Counted from the first letter of the stretch, positions 1-10,471 are shown. The stretch is 64,000 nucleotides of DNA from Boswellia sacra (GCA_013180625.2 SNVD02010008.1:186001-250000), one strand, 5' to 3'. The notes: generated by a model not told the origin, from the sequence alone. Numbers and translations: made by a program.

Positions 1-371
1 GCCACATCACCTGCCACGTGTCGCCATGTCAGAGACACGGCAGCACAGTGGACCCCACCTGCCACGTCAGCAAATCGTTGAAAAATTTCATTTTGGCCCC
101 TGTATTTTCGGGTAAATACATTTTGACCCCTGAATTTCTAAAATTTACATTTCAGTCCTTAGGAAATATCAGTTTGGCCCCTGTAGTTCTGGTGATTACA
201 TTGTGCCCCTTTTAGTTTCTGAAATTTCATTTTAGCCCTTAAGAAATTTCAGTTTAGCCCTTAAAGTTTCCAAGGAAGAGGCTATTCCACCTAATTTGAC
301 CGTTCCGGACGTAACGGTGAGCTCTGATTTTTTAAATTCAATTTCTATTTTAGTGAATTAATTATTCTAAA

Positions 372-1202
372 ATGAAAGAATCATCCGGAGCCATGATAAA
401 ATTGACTGCTACCAATTACACACTATGGAGGCCCAGGATGGAGGATCTCCTTAGTTGTAAGGATCTATATGACCCTATAGAATTTGAAGGGCAGAGACCT
501 GAGACAGAAAAAGAGGTAGAGTGGAAGAAAATTAATAGAAAATGCATCGGTCAGATCAGACAATGGATCGATCATAGTGTCTTCCACCATGTAGCCAAAA
601 AAACAGATGCATATACTCTATAGAAAAAATTAGAGAGTATGTATCAAGCCAAGTCAGCACAGAACAAAGCCATCCTGATGAGACGGCTTATGAACTTGAA
701 GTTACGGAACAGAACTCCTGTAGCAGAACATACAAGTGAGTTCCAGAACTTGGTGAATCAGTTGACAGCAGTCGAGTTACAGCTTGGAGACGAAGAACAA
801 GCACTTCTACTTCTCAGTTCCCTTCCAGATTCATGGGAGACGTTAGTGGTCTCCATCAGTAATTCAGCACCCGGAGGCAGACTTACCCTATCAATGGTTA
901 AGGATGCCTTAATGAACGAGGAGGCAAGAAGAAAATATGCAGGCACCAGTCAAGATGAAGCCTACATCACAGAGAATCGAGGAAGACAGTCTCGAGGTGA
1001 AGACTGGAGAAGAGGCAGAAGCAAAAGCAGAGGCAGATCGACAAACAGAAGGGGTAGATCAACAGATGGGCGGAGACCCACCTACAAATGCTATCACTGT
1101 GGCAAAGAGGGTCACATGAAGAAAAATTGTCGCAGTCTTCAGAAGCAGAACCAGGAGAGTTCACAAACACAAAGTAGCGACGAGCCACGGTTACAGTGGT
1201 AG
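372..1202 (+). pseudogene. gag: Copia gag (capsid/nucleocapsid) with one internal stop
   Basis: The capsid precursor that packages element RNA. The ATG at 372 opens a frame with the N-terminal signature KLTATNYTLWRPRMEDLL typical of plant Copia gag; the frame is interrupted by TAG at 621-623 where family members carry Trp, then continues in the same frame from 624. The middle part matches the UBN2/gag-polypeptide fold (leucine-rich, LLLLSSLPDSWETLV). A basic Arg/Ser-rich stretch precedes a CCHC zinc knuckle, CYHCGKEGHMKKNC (about 1090-1131). The frame ends at 1202 because of an indel near 1170-1190; the protease continues in another frame. With one internal stop and one frameshift it cannot give a full Gag-Pol product. 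Confidence 0.9.
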
Positions 1203-1657
1203 AAGATGTAACCATCTGTGCAGAAGAGACGTGCTTCCACACAGCAGACCAAGGAGTAGAATAGGTAATTGACACAGCAGCTTCCTGCCACGTCACTCCT
1301 TGCAGAGAGATCTTCACCACGTACAAAGTAGGAGACTTTGGGATAGTGAAGATGGGTAACAACAGCACCGCAAATATCATGGGAATTGGTGATATTCAAT
1401 TCCAAACGAACGTCGGATGCAAAATAATTTTGAAGGACGTTCGTCATGTGCCAGATCTTCGACTCAACTTGCTCTCAGTAAAAGCCTTTGATCAGCAAGG
1501 TTATGAGAGCTGCTTCACCAACGATACATGGAAAATGTTGAAAGGGGTCATGGTGGTTGCTCGAGGTAAATTATGTGACAATCTTTACAGGACTCATGTA
1601 AAGATAAACGGAGAGAGCCTTCATGTAGCAGAGCACATGGTACTTCCAGATTTGTGA
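1187..1657 (+). pseudogene. Copia protease and linker
   Basis: An aspartic protease that would mature the polyprotein. After the frameshift the reading frame resumes with an acidic linker and the active-site-like motif VIDTAASCHVT (Asp near 1271; family usually D-S-G-A-S), directly preceded by a TAG near 1260 at a position where Trp would be expected. The downstream part (LLSVKAFDQQGYESCF) is the usual stretch between protease and integrase. The frame ends at a TGA (1655-1657) immediately before the HKRLGH motif of the GAG-pre-integrase domain, again a likely former Trp codon. Catalysis is doubtful given the Ser-Gly to Thr-Ala substitution and the stops. Confidence 0.8.
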
Positions 1658-2640
1658 CATAAAAGGCTCGGTCACATGGGTGAAAAGGGTTTATCAACCC
1701 TTCAGAAAAAGAAGCTGATCACTGTTTCCAAGGATGTAGCATCTCATCCTTGCGACTATTGTTTGTACGGGAAAAAACGGAGGGTGTCATTCAGCTCCTC
1801 ATCAGTGAAGAAATCAAAGCTGTTAGAGCTAGTACACAGTGATGTATGCGGACCTCTTGAAGTCGAGTCCTTAGGCGGTAAAAGGTATTTCTTGACTTTT
1901 ATTGATGATGCATCTCGGAAATTGTGGGTGTATTTCCTCAGAACGAAGGATGAAGTTCTAGAGAAGTTCAAGGAGTTTCACACCATGGTAGAACGTGAAA
2001 CGGGTAAGAAATTAAAATGCCTTCGATCAGATAACGGAGGCGAGTATACCTCAAGAGAGTTCAATGCCTACTGTCGAAGATATGGCATTCGACATGAAAG
2101 AACAGTCCCACGCACACCACAACACAATGGAGTGGCCGAGAGGATGACTCGAACCATCATGGAACGAGTCAGAAGCATGCTCAGATTGGCTAAGTTACCC
2201 AAGCCATTCTGGGGGGAGGCAGTTCGTACCGCCTGTTACTTAATCAACAGAGCACCATCGGCACCACTGAACTTCGAGATTCCAGAAAAGGTATGGTCTA
2301 ACAAAAAGCCCTCCTATAATCATTTGAAAGTGTTTGGTTGTTTAGCCTTCGTACATGTATCCAAGGAGCTCAGACAGTAGCTCGATGCAAGAACTGTTCC
2401 ATGTATCTTCATCGGTTATGGAGATGAAGAATTCGGATACAGATTATGGGATCCCAAAGAAAAGAAAGTCATCCGGAGCAGAGATGTCGTATTTCACGAA
2501 GACCAAACATATGAAGACACTGAAAAGACAACAATATCTACAAATCCCACTAGCAGTGCCCCAGATATTGTTGCAGATTCTACCCCAACACCAAATGCTA
2601 CAAGAAATGATGAAGTACTAGAAGAAGTTCCAGAAGCAGA
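1658..2640 (+). pseudogene. Copia integrase (GAG-pre-integrase, core, C-terminal part)
   Basis: Inserts element cDNA into the host genome. The HHCC zinc-binding domain begins HKRLGHMGEKGL and ends CDYCLYGKK. The catalytic core (rve) follows with first Asp in LVHSDVCGPL (about 1830-1860), second Asp in RSDNGGEYTS (about 2026-2055), and Glu in QHNGVAERMTRTI (about 2120-2160), so the DDE triad is visible. A TAG at 2378-2380 interrupts the frame; after it the same frame continues with the usual CIFIGY and RSRDVVFHE motifs to the acidic Pro-rich linker before RT. Apart from that stop and the TGA at 1655 the domain is well preserved. Confidence 0.9.
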
Positions 2641-3620
2641 TCAGGAGGAAGAAAATGAAGAGATTGCTGAGCCGGGGGAGCCACAATCACCTATAGAAGC
2701 TGCTATACCTCCTGGAAATGAAGAACCTCAGCTAAGACGATCTGAGCGAGGTCAGATTCCGTCGAGGAGATATCCGGAATCAGAGTACACACTGCTTACT
2801 AATGAGGGGGAGCCAGAAAGCTTTCATGAAGCTTTATCTCATCCAGACAAAGAACGATGGCTACATGCAATGCAAGATGAGATGAATTCTCTAGAGAAGA
2901 ACAAAACTTATGAACTGGTCGAGCTCCCAGACAGAAAGAAGGCACTGAAGAACAAGTGGGTATTCAAGCTCAAGAAAGATGGAACAGGAAACGTGATAAA
3001 GCACAAAGCCCGATTGGTGGTAAAAGGATTCCTTCAGAAGAAAGGAATTGACTTTGATGAAATATTCTCACCGGTGGTAAAAATGTCCTCAATCTGCGTC
3101 ATCCTCAGATTGACAACAAGTCTTGATTTGGAGCTTAAACAGATGGATGTGAAGACAGCATTTCTTCATAGAGACTTGCATGAAGAAATCTACATGGAGT
3201 AGCCAGAAGGGTTCGAGGTTCCAGAAAAAGAACACCTCGTGTGCAAGCTCAAAAAGAGCTTGTATGGCCTCAAACAAGCACCAAGGCAATGGTACAAGAA
3301 GTTTGACTCCTTCATGGTGAGTCATGGGTACAAAAGAACCGCTGCAGACCAATGCGTCTACTTTCAGAAACTTCCAGGTGGAGATTTTGTTGCATTAATG
3401 TTATATGTGGACGACATGTTGATCGTCGAAAAAGATACAACAAGAATAAAGCAGCTGAAGAATGAACTATCAAAAACCTTCGGTATGAAGGACTTGGGAC
3501 CAGCTCAGCAAATCTTGGGGATGTACATTCGTCGAGACAGGAAACAAAAGAAATTATGGTTGTCTCAAGAAAAATATGTTGAACGTGTGATCCAAAGGTT
3601 CAAGGTTCAACATGGATAGT
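2641..3620 (+). pseudogene. Copia reverse transcriptase (RVT_2)
   Basis: Copies element RNA into DNA. After a linker (LRRSERGQIPSRRYPES) the RVT_2 domain starts near 2840 with FHEALSHPDKERWLHAMQ and continues through KTYELVELP, KARLVVKGF and MDVKTAFLHRDL. A TAG at 3200-3202 falls where the family has Gln before PEGF. Next come LKKSLYGLKQAPRQW and the catalytic box LYVDDMLIV (about 3400-3426), which is intact. Near 3601 a direct 7-bp duplication (ttcaagg) shifts frame, so this frame terminates at 3619 and the polyprotein continues in the frame of 3612. The active site is present but the frame is broken twice. Confidence 0.92.
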
Positions 3621-4376
3621 GCCAAGCCAGTTAGTGTACCACTGGCTAATCATTTCAAGCTGAGCAAGAGATCATGTCCCTCATCCAAGAAAGAGATAGA
3701 GGACATGGCGTCGGTGCCCTATTCTTCTGCTGTAGGAAGTTTGATGTATGCCATGGTGTGTACAAGGCCAGATATTGCTCATGCTGTAGGAGTCGTGAGC
3801 AGATTTCTTTCCAATCCAGGGAAAGAACATTGAGAGGCAGTCAAGTGGATTCTCAGATACCTTAAAGGTACTTCGAAGATATGCTTGTATTACGGGGGAG
3901 CTGATCCAATCTTGGAAGGCTATACAGATTCAGATATGGCCGGAGATCCTGATAGTAGGAAATCTACATCAGGTTTTGTTTACACTTTTGCAGGGGGAGC
4001 TATATCATGGCAGTCAAGATTACAGAAGTGTGTTGCGCTATCCACGACAGAGGCAGAATACATTGCCGCAGCGGAAGCTGGAAAAGAAATGTTGTGGCAG
4101 AAGCGATTTCTCCAAGAACTTGGGATTGAGCAAAAGGAGTACAAAGTACACTGTGACAGTCAAAGTGCTCTGGATTTGAGCAAGAATTCAGTGTACCATT
4201 CTCGAACGAAGCATATCGACATCCGCTATCATTGGATACGAGAGGTGATGGATAAGCAACTGTTGAAACTAGTGAAGATCCATACTAAAGAGAATCCAGC
4301 CGACATGTTAACAAAAGTGGTCACCAGAGACAAGCTAGAACTATGCAGAGACATAGTTGGATTAGAAGCTGTCTAA
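3612..4376 (+). pseudogene. Copia RT C-terminus and RNase H
   Basis: Degrades the RNA strand of the RNA-DNA hybrid during replication. The frame starts after the duplication-induced shift and includes the standard Copia connection (YSSAVGSLMYAM, CTRPDIAHAVGVVSRF). TGA at 3831-3833 replaces a likely Trp codon in KEHWEAVKW-type context. RNase H begins around YTDSDMAGD (near 3919) and shows the family motifs STTEAEYIAAAEA (Glu), HCDSQSALDL (Asp) and SRTKHIDIRYHWIRE, then ends with NPADMLTK and a natural stop at 4376. All recognised catalytic acids are visible in this domain. Confidence 0.9.
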
Positions 4377-4404
4377 TTACTTTTGTTGTTACTCCCTTTC
4401 ACAT

Positions 4405-4422
4405 GGGATGGAGGGGGAGAAT
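4405..4422 (+). other. Copia polypurine tract
   Basis: The purine-rich run ggatggagggggaga lies immediately 5' of the 3' LTR and fits a plus-strand priming site. Confidence 0.8.
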
Positions 4423-4789
4423 TGATGAGCTCATGCATGACATGCATGAGTTCTAGAATTCTGCTGAGCTCATGCATGACATGCATGGCTTCCAGAATCC
4501 CTCCCATGTGAATGCATTGAAAGTCAAAGGTAGGTGGCCAAATTTGATTTGAATTTGTATGCAGAATTTCCCTATAAATATGGGACGAATTCTGCCTTGT
4601 TTAGGCATTACAGAGATTCCAGAGAGAGTCCAGAGTCTAAACCATAGAGTTTAGGATTAAGAGAGAGAGCTAGGAGAGCTCTAGAAAATTTAGGGGAGTT
4701 TTTGTATAATTCTTGTATATTGATTTTCTCTGTTAATACAAGTCATTTTTCTCCCAAATTCTGTTCTGAGTTTATATTACATCCCAACA
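4423..4789 (+). repeat. Copia 3' LTR (367 bp)
   Basis: Starts TGATGAGCTCATGCATGA after the polypurine tract and ends CCCAACA, giving TG..CA ends. It holds a TATA box (TATAAATA, 4573-4580) and a duplicated segment (gagctcatgcatgacatgcatg repeats near 4427 and 4465). It closely resembles the 5' LTR at 31635-32002, which defines both boundaries. Confidence 0.9.
4573..4580 (+). promoter_or_regulatory. TATA box in Copia LTR
   Basis: TATAAATA in the context CCCTATAAATATGGG. The same box is conserved in the related LTR near 31785, supporting it as the element promoter. Confidence 0.6.
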
Positions 4790-4792
4790 GAT

Positions 4793-5181
4793 GGGCCAAT
4801 AGCAATACTCTCTGGTCTAAACCCTCGTCCCTTGAGCTTGGTTCTCCATTTCTTTGCGGTGGCTGTCTATGGCATTGGACGCTTACTGCTCCCTTTCCCA
4901 TCCCCAAAACGTTTGTGGATTGGAGCTAGATTGATTTCAGTAAGTATCAACAGCTTTTTTAACTTGCATTTTTCTGCTTCATGGCTCATATTATTACATT
5001 ATTTTCTTCTGGAAGATAAGTTTATCACCAGTTACATCTTCTCATATTTATTATATGTTCCTTTCTAATCTTAAAGGGAGCATCAGGCATCATTTTCCCT
5101 ATAGTAAAGGCTGAAGGAATCAGACAGATGTTCTTCCCTGTTGCTGTGCCAGCATACTACAGAGCTCCTCCTGTTAATTAA
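4793..5181 (+). pseudogene. C-terminal two exons of an unidentified host gene, cut by the Copia element
   Basis: Immediately after the Copia LTR an open frame of 49 codons (4793-4939, beginning GPIAILSGLNPRPLSL) ends at a good donor (TCA|GTAAGT). A 137-bp AT-rich intron follows, and the frame resumes in phase 0 at 5077 (GASGIIFPIVKAEGIRQM) to a TAA at 5181. The split is consistent with a real plant gene. Exon 1 includes a hydrophobic stretch (LVLHFFAVAVYGIGRLLL) that could be a membrane segment. I do not recognise the family. Upstream exons are either left of the window, beyond the Copia element, or lost. It could be a gene disrupted by the insertion or an already dead fragment. Confidence 0.6.
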
Positions 5182-5330
5182 CTCAGAACCTTCAAAACAA
5201 CAAATTCTACCAAATTATGGAGGAGAAGTTTAGCATATTCTTTTATTTATTTGTTTATTTTCTCTCCAAACCAATTTTTGTGTATGTTGAGTTTCTCTCT
5301 TCCACCAAAAACTTGAGTTAGCAAGCATAG

Positions 5331-5870
5331 TGTCACGGTCCGTCCAAGTTGCTTGCTAGAGATGGCTCAAATGTACACAAGGCTTGGCTAAATCTAAGTT
5401 CATATTCTAAAATTCTAGCTAGTGGCATTAATGTAAATATCTAGACATTCTAGATGGTCAAATATAGCCGTTGGGAACTAGCCGTTATATAGCCGTTAGG
5501 AAACTAGTCATTATATAGCCGTTAGAAATTAGCCGTTATATAGCCGTTAGAAACTAGCCGTTATGGAGGAGGTGACTTACTATAAAAACCCCTCAAGGCT
5601 CATTTGTAACATATCGAAGCTAATCCACATATTCATTGAATTCAAGCATTGTAAAGCTTTTAAGTGTAATACAAAGAATTCTTGTGTAAGCAATACTTAC
5701 CTTCATTCTTCCTACTCTTCTCTTTGTTGCCTTCAAGTTCTTAAGCTCAACGGTCCACAAGCTTCTTCCTTAAGTGAAGCAAGCTATCCGCGAGGCTTAC
5801 TTAGCAACTTTGGGTTCAAGTTGTCTAAGTGCCGCACGAGCAAGCTATGCTAAACTCCAAGCTCGTGACA
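5331..5870 (+). repeat. 5' LTR of the GAG-only element
   Basis: 540 bp, TGTCAC..GTGACA. It carries an internal tandem array of the motif tatagccgttagaaactagccgt (about 5465-5565), followed by a TATA box at 5581-5588 in the context gacttacTATAAAAACCCC. Only scattered substitutions separate it from the 3' LTR, plus a change in number of the internal repeats. Confidence 0.9.
5465..5565 (+). repeat. Tandem tagccgtta-type repeats in LTR
   Basis: Short units of about 20-25 bp (tatagccgttag, actagccgtt) repeat four to five times just upstream of the LTR TATA box; the 3' LTR has a rearranged version at about 8045-8145. The position suggests U3 enhancer-type repeats. Confidence 0.75.
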
Positions 5871-5872
5871 GT

Positions 5873-5884
5873 TGGTATCAGAGC
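5873..5884 (+). other. Primer-binding site (initiator tRNA-Met type)
   Basis: TGGTATCAGAGC two bases after the 5' LTR end, complementary to the 3' end of plant initiator tRNA-Met. Confidence 0.85.
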
Positions 5885-5906
5885 ACGATTCGAGCATAAA
5901 AAACAA

Positions 5907-6896
5907 ATGGCATCCGACATGGAGATAAACATCGAGGAGCAAGTCCGTGGACGAGTGAAACAATCTCTTTCACAACCACGCCCACAAGGAAAGCGTGGTA
6001 AGTCTAAAGCTCCACTCGCAGAAGTTTTGGAGCCTCATGTTGCAAGCCTAGAACAAACTATCTCGGGGATAGATAATACGATCGAGGGGCTCTCCGAACG
6101 TCTCGAAGGCCTAGAGACGGAATACGGGGAGATCACCTAAGCCACAAAGTCCAACATCAACGAGTTTAGCAAGGCTTACGAGAAGGAACTTCGTAATATT
6201 ACACGAGAGCTCACAAGCTTGCGGAGCTTTGTGGAGCATGAGTTGCGAGGACTCCGTGCCGAAGTAGAGGAAACTCGCACGGAATGGGAGAAGCACCAAT
6301 GCGAGCACGCTAGCCCATCCTACACAAGCGCTAATGCGTTGATAAATATGCAAGTGCCTACTCCCGCCACATGCAATGGCACCCGCAATGCAATGAAAGT
6401 GGAAAACTTCCTCTTTAGCTTGGAGCAATACTTCGAAGCTAAATGTGCCTACAATGATGCTCCAAGGATCGGTGTTGCGCCTACGTTTCTACTTGATGCA
6501 GCCCAACTTTGATGGCGTCGAAAGCATGGCGATGCGGGCAAAGACCTCATTTGCCTCCGCACATGGGAGGATTTCAAGAGAGAACTCCGAAAGCACTTCT
6601 CTTCTAGCAATGCTGAGAAGGAGGCAAGAGGTCATCTCCGCCGATTGAAGCAAAGCGGCACAATTCGTGAGTACATTAAAGACTTCACTACTATAATCCT
6701 TGAAATTGAGGACATGTCTGAGAAGGACTCTCTCTTCTATTTCCTTGACGGTCTCAAAGATTGGGCAAGAATCGAACTAGAGAGGTGCGGTGTACAAAAT
6801 CTCGATGATGCTATAGCCGTGGCCGAATCTCTTGTGGATTACTCTTCCCAATTCAAGGAGAGAAAGCCCAACCACGAGAAAGATGGAGAAGAGTAG
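5907..6896 (+). pseudogene. gag: Gag-like protein of the GAG-only element, two internal stops
   Basis: The frame opens at ATG 5907 (MASDMEINIEEQVRGRV) and stays in one frame to 6896, broken by TAA at 6138-6140 and TGA at 6510-6512 (a likely former Trp). The first part is charged and predicted coiled-coil-like (LEQTISGIDNTIEGLSERLEGLE). The second half matches the retrotransposon gag fold: KVENFLFSLEQYFEAKC, TWEDFKRELRKHF, then GTIREYIKDFTTIILEIEDM and FLDGLKDWARIELER. This is the Gypsy-type capsid domain. Its role would be particle assembly, possibly packaging the element itself, but this copy cannot be read through without suppressing both stops. Confidence 0.85.
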
Positions 6897-7800
6897 TATC
6901 ATCCTCACAAGGAAAGTGGTGAAAGCAAAGCATTCAGAGGGGACAAACGAAACACACCTAATAGAGGTACGTAAGTCTGATACCCGTAAACCTAAGAGCC
7001 CTTGCTTCATCTGTGATGGCCCTTATTGGGTACGTGATTGCCCAAAGAGGAAGATCCTCAATGTCTTTATCGCTCAAGACGGGGATGTTCATAATGAGGA
7101 GCCACAAGCGAAAATGGGTTCCCTTCATATCATTGGTGCACTCAAGAAAACCACACCTGCCAAGAAGGGTTTAATGTATGTGAGTGTCACCATTAACGGT
7201 AAAGATGTGCGTCACGGGAGCCACGCACAATTTTATTTCCGAAGAAGAGGCCAAACGGTTAGGTCTCAGATACACCAAAGGAGGTGGCACCATCAAAGCC
7301 ATAAATTTAACTGCCAAGGCAATTATGGGGGTGTCTAAAGCCACATCCGTCCAACTTGGCACGTGGAATGGTAAGCTTGATTTCTCTATTGTTCTTATGG
7401 ATGATTTCTAAGTAGTGCTCGGTATGAAATTCTTCAATCAAGTCCATGCCTTTCCCATACCATCTTCTAACTCCCTTAACATCCTCGATGGGGGTCATTC
7501 ATGCACGGTCGATATAGAATGTATAGCTAAGGTCGAGAAGAAGATAATGTCCGCACTACAACTCGAACAAGGAACCAAGGGAGATGTGAGCCTCCTTACT
7601 CCCATTCAGGAGCTCAACGATGGGGAGAACATCGTTGTTGCGAAAAATGCACAAACTGTGGCCATCCTTAACAAAAACAAGGATGTTGTGCCTCGAGGGC
7701 TACAATCACCAAGGCAGGAGGAGTTCAACACTGAACCTCCACCCATAGTGCCTTATTGCACGATGCCTCCCAAGTCCACGAAGAAAAAGAAGGCAACCAA
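6897..7800 (+). pseudogene. Zinc knuckle and retropepsin-like region of the GAG-only element
   Basis: After the Gag stop the reading continues in shifted frames. A degenerate zinc knuckle CFICDGPYWVRDC (about 6999-7043) has Tyr where the family usually has His. A protease-like stretch follows near 7205-7440: VTGATHNFISEEEAKRLGL, where the catalytic Asp of the DTGATHNF motif is replaced by Val, then a flap-like region and VVLGMKFFNQVHAFPIP. A basic Lys/Arg-rich tail lies near 7770-7880. No RT or integrase follows before the polypurine tract. Both the missing Asp and the frameshifts argue that the protease is inactive. Confidence 0.75.
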
Positions 7801-7898
7801 AAGGTCACGCAAGCGCGAAAAAGGGAAGCATCAACGTAATCACTCACTTGCAACCAATGATACATCCTCAAAGACGCGACGGGGACGTCGCAGAATCA

Positions 7899-7910
7899 GG
7901 TGGGGGAGAA
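7899..7910 (+). other. Polypurine tract
   Basis: aggtgggggaga-type purine run abutting the 3' LTR start at 7911. Confidence 0.75.
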
Positions 7911-8450
7911 TGTCACGGTCCGCCCAAGTTGCTTGCTAGAGATGGCTCAAACATACACAAGGCTTGGCCTAATCTAAGTTCATATTCTAAAATTCTAGCT
8001 AGTGGCATTAATGTAAATATCTAGACATTGTAGATGGTCAAATATAGCTGTTGGGAACTAGCCGTTATATAGCCGTTAGGAAACTAGCCGTTAGAAACTA
8101 GCCGTTATATAGCCGTTAGAAACTAGCCGTTAACTAGCCGTTATGGAGGAGGTGACTTACTATAACAACCCCTCAAGGCTTATTTGTAACATATCGAAGC
8201 TAATCCACACATTCATTGAATTCAAGCATTATAAAGCTTTCAAGTGTAATACAAAGCATTCTTGTATAAGCAATAGTTGCCTTCATTCTTCCTACTCTTC
8301 TCTTTGTTGCCTTCAAGTTCTTAAGCTCAACGGTCCACAAGCTTCTTCCTTAAGTGAAGCAAGCTATCCGCAAGACTTACTTAGCAACTTTGGGTTCAAG
8401 TTACCTAAGTGCCGTACGAGCAAGCTACGCTAAACTCCAAGCTCGTGACA
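7911..8450 (+). repeat. 3' LTR of the GAG-only element
   Basis: 540-bp copy of 5331-5870 with a handful of substitutions and rearranged tagccgtta repeats. An open frame within it (8143-8433) is mirrored in the 5' LTR and is not a gene. Downstream flank starts atag. Confidence 0.9.
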
Positions 8451-8739
8451 ATAGTCCTTCTCAAAGAGCAAGCAAACAAATTCGTTTCAACTTGCATTAA
8501 TTGTAATATACTTTTCATTATTTGATTTCAATATTTGCTCTGAGGTACTTAAAATTTATATCTTTCTTCAAAGAAAATGCAGCAATTTTTGTTATATTAT
8601 ATATTCTATTCACCAGCAATGAACTTGCTAGTGTATTTATTTATTAATTTCGCTCCACAGCCAATTTGTATCTGTAGAGTTTCTCTTGTTCGCCGGAACT
8701 CGAGTTGGCGAGCATATATACGCCAGTTATATGTGTTGG

Positions 8740-9040
8740 AAGATTTTTAAATATATTATAAGATGCATCATAAAAAATGTACTTTTGAAAGTAGACGCGA
8801 GAAATAAAAATTATAATTTTTTTTTATTGAACTAAAAATGCTTTTTTTTTTTAGTTCACTTAAAGGCAAAGATTCACACAAGCAAGTGCCTTTTGTATTA
8901 TTATTATTACACAATAATCTCAATTTTATTCTCTACAATGCAAGTAAAGACAAATTAATTAATAGCTAGCTTATTCTTTATTGTAATTAATTAGCTCGTA
9001 GCAGTATCTGCTCATAGAACATCAGAAACCTTTTAATACA
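8740..9040 (-). repeat. Relic of a duplicated PR-1 3' region
   Basis: About 280 bp (ttaaaggcaaagattcacacaa through gctcatagaacatcagaaacc) aligns with 10205-10472, the region just beyond the stop codon of the PR-1 gene. Similarity stops where the PR-1 coding sequence would begin. This is best read as the 3' untranslated remnant of a second, deleted PR-1 copy. Confidence 0.7.
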
Positions 9041-10471
9041 ATTAAGTTGGTTATATATTTTATTCTTATTAATTATATTAATCCGTTCTATGTTATAAAG
9101 AAATAACTAATTTATAATTAAAATTAAGAAACAAAGTCATCAATGTTGGTCCCAAAACCTTTGGATCAATAGTAGTAATTATTGGATAATAATTAAGATT
9201 TCGATTATGACTTATTTGACCGTAGTAATGCAGTAGACACTGATTGGAAGAGTTCGAACTGTACACATAAAGATATGATTGACTTTCTTAATCACTTAAA
9301 ATTCTCTTCTATTATTAATCCTTTTTGAAAGAAAATATTCACTTATCTTTCTCTGGTTTTGGTTTCTCTTTATCTTCTTATAAAGTTGATTTTCAAAGAA
9401 AATCTTTCAAAAATTGAAACTAAAATATTTCATGGGCACCAATGGCTGACCTAGGAATTTATGAGAGAGGGGTATAGTAAATATTTAACATTTATAATTT
9501 AGAGTTGATAAAACTTAATGTAAGAGAATTTATTAAATAAAATAAAAGTATATAAAATAAGGGTACATTAGAATTATAACGGTTCAAAATTATAATTTAT
9601 AAAGAGTGTTAATTTTCTTTGAATTTGATGCCAACAAAAAAGTAGATTTTCTTTCAAAATTTCTCTTTGTAATTGTTCTAAAAACATTATTTTATAATAT
9701 ATTACGTTTTGCTCAAAAAGACTACAAATAAATGAAATAAAATAAAAATCTCTCAAATATAATTTTTAATGATATTTAATTTTATTAAAAATTATAAAAA
9801 ATATTTAGTTATTATTGTTCATCAAGATTTTCAAATTTATACTCTTCTAGTAACAATTAATTAATTTTTTAAAACTATAAAAGAAAACATGAAGAGAAAC
9901 ATAAAATTTATGTCAAATTAAATATATAAGAATTAAAAAATCTAAAATTTTTAAATGAATAAAATAATAAAAATTAATTTATATAAACTTATATTGTTGT
10001 TGGATGAAAGTCTTTTATACGTAAAAGAGTTGAGAAAATGAAAGATAATATAAAACTTGAAATTAATTAAATTTAAAAAAAAATGATATAAAAGTGATTA
10101 TATAAAATAAGGGAATTGAGAACAAATTTCAAATTTTAGAAAGACCGGGCCTCTGGGTCCTACGTAGGTTCGCCATTGATGGGCACTTCTTATAATAAGT
10201 ATCATCTTGTACTTCATATATGTCCCAGTTATATGTTGGGAGATTATTAAATATGAATATAAGATGCCTCATCAAATTTAACTAAAAAATGCATTTTTGT
10301 CGAATTCAGTTAAAGGCAAAGATTCGCACAATCAAGTGCCTTATGCATTATTATTACATAATAATCTCAATTTTATTCTCTACAATGCAATTAAAGACAA
10401 ATTAATAGCTTATTCTTTATTTTAATTAACTAGCTCTGAGCAGTATCTCCTTAGAGAATATCAGAAACATC
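9041..10471. other. AT-rich intergenic DNA
   Basis: Very AT-rich, with no coding frame or RNA gene that I can support. The last part (10205-10471) is the 3' flank of PR-1 that is duplicated at 8740-9040. Confidence 0.6.

Larger units (their letters stand above)
1..4789 (+). mobile_element. Ty1/Copia LTR retrotransposon, decayed, 5' LTR outside window
   Basis: Domain order gag, zinc knuckle, protease, GAG-pre-integrase, integrase, reverse transcriptase, RNase H identifies a Copia element on the plus strand. The window opens inside its untranslated leader (1-371, rich in CACGTCA-type repeats and runs resembling tttggcccct), so the 5' LTR and the left target-site duplication are not visible. 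The coding frame runs from 372 to 4376 but is broken by stops at 621, about 1260, 1655, 2378, 3200 and 3831, a frameshift near 1170-1190, and a 7-bp tandem duplication near 3601 that shifts frame. A purine-rich tract and a 367-bp 3' LTR close it. The element is dead for protein production; a related 5' LTR lies at 31635-32002. Confidence 0.93.
5331..8450 (+). mobile_element. Short non-autonomous Gypsy-type LTR element encoding only GAG and protease
   Basis: Two 540-bp direct LTRs (5331-5870, 7911-8450) begin TGTCACGGTC and end CTCGTGACA, so TGTCAC/GTGACA are inverted ends. A primer-binding site complementary to initiator tRNA-Met follows the 5' LTR and a polypurine tract precedes the 3' LTR. 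The 2040-bp interior codes for a Gag-like protein, a zinc knuckle and a retropepsin-like segment; no RT, RNase H or integrase is seen. Flanks show a 4-bp direct repeat (atag before 5331 and after 8450), consistent with a target-site duplication. It resembles the TR-GAG class of non-autonomous elements. Confidence 0.88.

Noticed and set aside
5563..5853. 96-codon frame, repeated at 8143-8433
   Set aside because: It lies in both LTRs of the same element, so conservation is due to duplication; it shows no domain and overlaps the LTR promoter.
5873..5884. tRNA gene fragments at TGGTATCAGAGC sites (also 19652, 32005)
   Set aside because: They are primer-binding sites next to LTR ends; no cloverleaf surrounds them.
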